From Microthrixaceae bacterium (GTDB lineage: Bacteria > Actinomycetota > Acidimicrobiia > Acidimicrobiales > Microtrichaceae), in assembly GCA_023957995.1 (NCBI GenBank), contig JAMLGK010000001.1:393690-457689 (forward strand): a DNA stretch of 64,000 nt, given 5' to 3'. Shown here piece by piece: positions 60,976 to 64,000 of the stretch. A program made the translations under genes and the position numbers. Each line of letters begins with the position of its first letter. Position 1 is the stretch's first letter. Below the pieces are notes generated by a model, which was given only the letters and a program-made list of their open reading frames with translations, did not search any database and had not been told where the DNA came from.

Positions 60976-62145
60976 TCAGTTCTGCTGCTGGCCCGGGTTC
61001 GGCTCGGGGTGCCGGACCACCGGCCGGTCCACCCGAACACCGAGCAACATGGCTGCGGCGGACACCCCGAACCCCGAGGCGGCGGCTTCGTCGATGGCAG
61101 CGATGGCGCCCGGGGTGTCGAGATCGTCGTCGAGCGCTCGGCGGGTCTCCTCGAGCGCTCCGTTGCCCTCACCGGCTGCCACCCATTGCTCCAGGCGCGA
61201 TGTGGCCATCTCCATCAGCGCGCCGTTCCAGTCCCACGAGTCCCGGTAGTGGTGTGAGATGCAGGCGAGGCGTATCGCCCGTGGATCCCACAGCATCGAC
61301 AGGTCGGACACGAACACGAGGTTGCCCAGCGACTTGGACATCTTCACGCCGTCCATCCGCACCATCGCCTGGTGCATCCAGTGCCGCACGAGCGGTTCAC
61401 CGGTGGCCGCCTCGGACTGAGCCGCCTCGCACTCGTGATGGGGGAAGATCAGATCGGTCCCGCCGCCGTGGAGATCGATGGTGGTGCCCAGTTCGCGCAG
61501 AGCCAGCGCCGAACACTCGATGTGCCAACCGGGCCGCCCCGGCCCCCAGAGGGACTCCCAGGACGGCTCGTCGGGCAGCGAGGGCTGCCACAGCACGAAG
61601 TCCAGGGGATCGCGCTTGTTCGGATCATCGACGTTGCCGCCGCGCTCTGCAGCCAGCTCCAACATCTCTGCACGGGTGTAGCCGCTGAGTTCGCCGAAGC
61701 GGTCGAACTTGGACACCTCGAAGTAGACCGCTCCACCGGACTCATAGGCATAGCCCCGGTCGAGCACCATGCCGATGAAGCCCCTGATGTCGGCTATGGC
61801 AGACGTCGCGCGGGGCTCGGAGAACGACGGCAACATCTCGAGGCGTTCCATGTCGGCATCGAAGCGGGCCAGCTCCGCAGCAGCCAGATCGAGGTAGTGG
61901 ACCCCGAGTTCACGTGCCTTGGGAAGGATCGAGTCGTCCACATCGGTGATGTTGCGCACGCAGCGGGTTTCGTGACCCATGTCGCGGAGACGTCGTTGGA
62001 GGACGTCGTAGGTGAGATAGGTGGCCGCATGGCCCAGGTGTGTCGAGTCGTACGGCGTTATCCCGCAGGTGTACATCGTCACCACACGGTCGGGCGGCTC
62101 GAAGGGCACGACCTCGCGCCGCCGTGTGTCATAGAGGTGCATCAC
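60976..62145 (-). CDS. mshC: Cysteine:GlcN-Ins ligase MshC (cysteinyl-tRNA synthetase paralogue)
   Basis: This 389-residue enzyme is closely related to cysteinyl-tRNA synthetase. It probably joins cysteine to glucosaminyl-inositol in mycothiol synthesis. MYTCGITPYDSTHLGHAATYL-type residues (Thr for the synthetase Pro, Leu-Gly-His-Ala in place of Ile-Gly-Asn-Ala), the ECSALALRELG block and GVKMSKSLGNLVFVSDL match MshC better than CysS. The C-terminal anticodon region of CysS is missing. The start GTG (ATG next codon) has TAGCCT 6 nt upstream. A CysS identity is less likely but possible. Confidence 0.78.
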   Translation of the reverse strand: MMHLYDTRRREVVPFEPPDRVVTMYTCGITPYDSTHLGHAATYLTYDVLQRRLRDMGHETRCVRNITDVDDSILPKARELGVHYLDLAAAELARFDADMERLEMLPSFSEPRATSAIADIRGFIGMVLDRGYAYESGGAVYFEVSKFDRFGELSGYTRAEMLELAAERGGNVDDPNKRDPLDFVLWQPSLPDEPSWESLWGPGRPGWHIECSALALRELGTTIDLHGGGTDLIFPHHECEAAQSEAATGEPLVRHWMHQAMVRMDGVKMSKSLGNLVFVSDLSMLWDPRAIRLACISHHYRDSWDWNGALMEMATSRLEQWVAAGEGNGALEETRRALDDDLDTPGAIAAIDEAAASGFGVSAAAMLLGVRVDRPVVRHPEPNPGQQQN

Positions 62146-62151
62146 GTGGGC

Positions 62152-62157
62152 AGGCTA
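62152..62157 (-). promoter_or_regulatory. -10 box, leaderless promoter of mshC
   Basis: TAGCCT ends 6 nt before the GTG at 62145 (9 nt before the alternative ATG). Confidence 0.5.
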
Positions 62158-62168
62158 ACGCCGCCCTC

Positions 62169-62828
62169 CTACTGCGGAAGACCGGTGAAGCGGATGGCCA
62201 CCCGGGTCTTGTACTTCACGTTCACCTGCAGCAGCACCGCGGCGAATGCCTCGATGGGCGCTGCGTTGGAGAGTTCCCCGGCGTCGACACCTCGTAGGTC
62301 CGGCACCTTCGACACGATCTCGAGGGTTGCCTGTGTCGCCGCCGGGTGATCGGAGCACACCAGCACGTCGGACTCGACGGGGTGGGCCAGGTCACCGAGT
62401 TCCTTCGCAGGTACGTGGTGGAACGTTGCCGAGACCAACGACTTCGGAACCGCTGCCTGCACAGATGCGGCGACGGATCCCCGCGGCGGAACCAGCGGCT
62501 GGAACTCGTGGCCCACCTTGGCGAGCGCGTTGGCCATCGAGATCACGACCTTGCCCTCCATCTCGTTCGCACAGTCGGCCGCGGTGGAGGCTGCGGCATC
62601 CCACGGTGTGGCGATCACGACCACGTCGGCCCGCCCCGACGCCTCGTGGTTGTCGCCTGCCTCGAGCAGGAGCTCCTTGTCGGGCCAACGCTGCACGATC
62701 TTGTCGCGCACCTCCATGGCCCGATATTTCGAGCGCGACCCGAGGATGACCTCGAATCCCACCGATGCCAGACGCGCAGCCAAACCACTGCCCGCCGGTC
62801 CTGTCGCACCCAACACGCCGATCTTCAT
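62169..62828 (-). CDS. npdG: NADPH-dependent F420 reductase-like protein
   Basis: This 219-residue Rossmann enzyme transfers hydride between NADP and coenzyme F420. It begins MKIGVLGATGPAGSGLAARLA, followed by VILGSRSKYRA, VVVIATPWDAA and a C-terminal LQVNVKYKTRVAIRFTGL. These match the NpdG/Fno family pattern. The ATG at 62828 is the natural start. It lies between mshC and the PIG-L gene. A different NADP-binding oxidoreductase of the same superfamily cannot be excluded. Confidence 0.82.
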   Translation of the reverse strand: MKIGVLGATGPAGSGLAARLASVGFEVILGSRSKYRAMEVRDKIVQRWPDKELLLEAGDNHEASGRADVVVIATPWDAAASTAADCANEMEGKVVISMANALAKVGHEFQPLVPPRGSVAASVQAAVPKSLVSATFHHVPAKELGDLAHPVESDVLVCSDHPAATQATLEIVSKVPDLRGVDAGELSNAAPIEAFAAVLLQVNVKYKTRVAIRFTGLPQ

Positions 62829-62890
62829 GGGCACCACTGTGGTCGGCGACACCTCGAACCGCAACCTCGCCCGGGGCCCCGGGGCGCTCG

Positions 62891-63610
62891 TCAGGTCGGG
62901 ACCCAGAGCCGCTCGGAGGTCCCGCCCTCGCGGTCCCGCTGCTGTGCATCCAGGAAGTAGTCATCCATCTGGCTGCGGTAGATGCGCCGGACATCGCGCT
63001 GAACCCGCTCGGTTATGGGACCGGAGACATCCTGCGGCTCGAGCGACAGGCCCAGCTCCGCGAGCTCGGCCGCGATGTCGGCGGAATCGAGGTATGCGGT
63101 GTAGGGACGGTCCTCGTAGAAGCCGACTGGACCGAGACCGGCCCGGAGTGCCCGTACACCGGCGTGGGCGACGATCCTGTGGTCGACATGGCGACCCAGT
63201 CCGGCCGGCACCAGGAGCACGTCGCAGGATCGACGCCACGAGCGCAGCATCGCGGTCACCCTCGACACGAGCGGGTCCTCGGCCAACGACGACTCTCCCC
63301 GGAACGAGTCGGGGTCCATGGATCCCGTGCGCAGGATCACCTCCTCGAGCGGAAGGGCCTTCATGGAGTATCCGAACCGCAGGGCGGCAGCGATCTCCTC
63401 GCCGCGCCGCCAGGCGGTGATCAGACGAGCCCTCGAACGCGTCGGGTGCAACAGGGTGGACCAGTTGGTGCGCCCGAACACGACGCGCACCTGCACCGAG
63501 CGGGCCCTCGAGAGATCACCGTCGACGAGACTCTGGCCCAACGAGAGCGGAGCGTCGTCGTAGTGGGGCGAGACCACCATCACGCGCTTGGAGACCAGGT
63601 CGAGACTCAT
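62891..63610 (-). CDS. PIG-L/LmbE family N-deacetylase
   Basis: This 239-residue zinc-dependent deacetylase-like protein has the metal site SPHYDDAPLSLG near residue 14 (a variant of the common HPDD motif) and a distal GRHVDHRIV. Family members deacetylate GlcNAc-inositol (MshB), mycothiol S-conjugates (Mca) or other N-acetylglucosamine glycoconjugates. Its nearness to mshC makes a mycothiol role tempting but unproven. It overlaps the DUF6285 gene upstream by 4 nt. Confidence 0.85.
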   Translation of the reverse strand: MSLDLVSKRVMVVSPHYDDAPLSLGQSLVDGDLSRARSVQVRVVFGRTNWSTLLHPTRSRARLITAWRRGEEIAAALRFGYSMKALPLEEVILRTGSMDPDSFRGESSLAEDPLVSRVTAMLRSWRRSCDVLLVPAGLGRHVDHRIVAHAGVRALRAGLGPVGFYEDRPYTAYLDSADIAAELAELGLSLEPQDVSGPITERVQRDVRRIYRSQMDDYFLDAQQRDREGGTSERLWVPT

Positions 63611-64000
63611 GATGCGCCGGAGGACCCCGAGCGCGGCTCGTCGCCCAGCCAGTAGCCGGGGTGTGACACAGCGAGCCTGTCCCGCACTCCTGCTCGGACC
63701 GCTTCGACCAGAGCCGGCTCGCTCGGGTCGACCCGACGGTCGCGGATGGCCGAGGCGAGCGCCGCCTCGTCGGCCATGCCCAACGACTCCAGGCGCTGGC
63801 GATGCCGCAGCGCCAGTTCATCGCCGAGTTCGACCTCACGCTGAACCATCAGCACCACGTTGCGGGCCACACGCATGTGGAAGGCGTCCGATCCCTCGAG
63901 CGTGCCCCGGTGATCGTCGAGGTGCTCCGAAACGGCCTCCAGGAGTTCCGACGCGGTCGGGCGACCCTGCGAACCGACAGGATGCTCAGAGGTCGCTGTG
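63607..64000 (-). CDS. DUF6285 domain protein, 5' end outside the window
   Basis: The visible 131 residues, running off the right edge, include RPTASELLEAVSEHLDDH, SDAFHMRVARNVV and QREVELGDELALRHRQRL, which fit the small helical DUF6285 family. No start codon is seen in this frame within the window. DUF6285 genes usually accompany an aminoglycoside-phosphotransferase-like gene and an acyl-CoA dehydrogenase, which may lie beyond the edge. Its stop overlaps the PIG-L start. Function unknown; family call from memory of the motif pattern. Confidence 0.75.
   Translation of the reverse strand, partial: TATSEHPVGSQGRPTASELLEAVSEHLDDHRGTLEGSDAFHMRVARNVVLMVQREVELGDELALRHRQRLESLGMADEAALASAIRDRRVDPSEPALVEAVRAGVRDRLAVSHPGYWLGDEPRSGSSGAS

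Noticed and set aside
60976..62145. Cysteinyl-tRNA synthetase (cysS)
   Set aside because: The CGITPYDSTHLGHA signature and missing C-terminal region fit MshC better, though a search against both families would settle it.

Overview
The window is high-GC DNA (about two thirds G+C by eye) from an actinobacterium, most likely a member of the Acidimicrobiia or a close relative. The evidence is gene content and gene order. There is a mycothiol-type ligase (MshC), an F420-type NADP reductase, a phosphatidylinositol/PIM-type lipid cluster, DUF222-HNH and DUF2505 proteins, and a long run of minus-strand genes. That run keeps, in order, most of the thrS-HIT-pgsA-acyltransferase-pimA-pdxS-pdxT-yebC-ruvCAB-yajC-secDF-rel-hisS-aspS-rarA-alaS-ruvX-mltG-aroE-aroK-aroB-aroQ-pepQ-efp-nusB backbone known from Mycobacterium tuberculosis. 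The species cannot be fixed from the sequence alone.

Layout, left to right (backbone genes are transcribed right to left). 1-5.5 kb: pyrimidine operon pyrR-pyrB-pyrC-carA-carB, with a PyrR-binding RNA loop just before pyrR and a DUF2505 gene on the opposite strand between carA and carB. 5.5-9.8 kb: efp-nusB, a Xaa-Pro peptidase, and aroK-aroB-aroQ. 9.8-17.5 kb: two uncharacterised proteins (one DUF4388), aroE, mltG, ruvX, alaS and a small membrane protein. 17.6-19.9 kb: a plus-strand insert with an MscS channel, a DUF2786 protein and a zincin-type metallohydrolase. 19.9-26 kb: a DUF948-like protein, rarA, aspS, hisS and an unknown protein with acyltransferase-like motifs. 26.1-29.6 kb: a large exported protein with seven PKD domains and a glycine-rich tail. 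29.6-30.6 kb: a compositionally atypical, gene-poor stretch. 30.6-41.8 kb: rel, secF, secD, yajC, tgt, queA, an acyl-CoA dehydrogenase and ruvBAC. 41.9-43.9 kb: a plus-strand ABC transporter. 43.9-50 kb: yebC, pdxT, pdxS, a degenerate HtpX-like protein and the PIM-lipid genes. 50.2-55.7 kb: an accessory block with a DUF222-HNH protein, a membrane protein, a thiolase and carotenoid-oxygenase pair and a secreted protein. 55.7-64 kb: a HIT hydrolase, thrS, a PlsC acyltransferase, a Cfa-type methyltransferase, mshC, npdG, a PIG-L deacetylase and a truncated DUF6285 gene.

The backbone covers nucleotide, aromatic, vitamin B6, translation, recombination and protein-export functions, many of them in translationally coupled pairs with 4-nt stop/start overlaps. 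A recurring signal is a TANNNT box placed 6-8 nt before the start codon of many first-in-operon genes. This is the signature of leaderless actinobacterial transcripts. I saw no tRNA, rRNA, insertion sequence, prophage or CRISPR array. The points most worth a second look are the PyrR RNA element, the zinc-ligand-less HtpX homologue, the HX4D protein near 25 kb, the PKD/glycine-rich exoprotein, the thiolase-carotenoid oxygenase operon and the leaderless promoter pattern.
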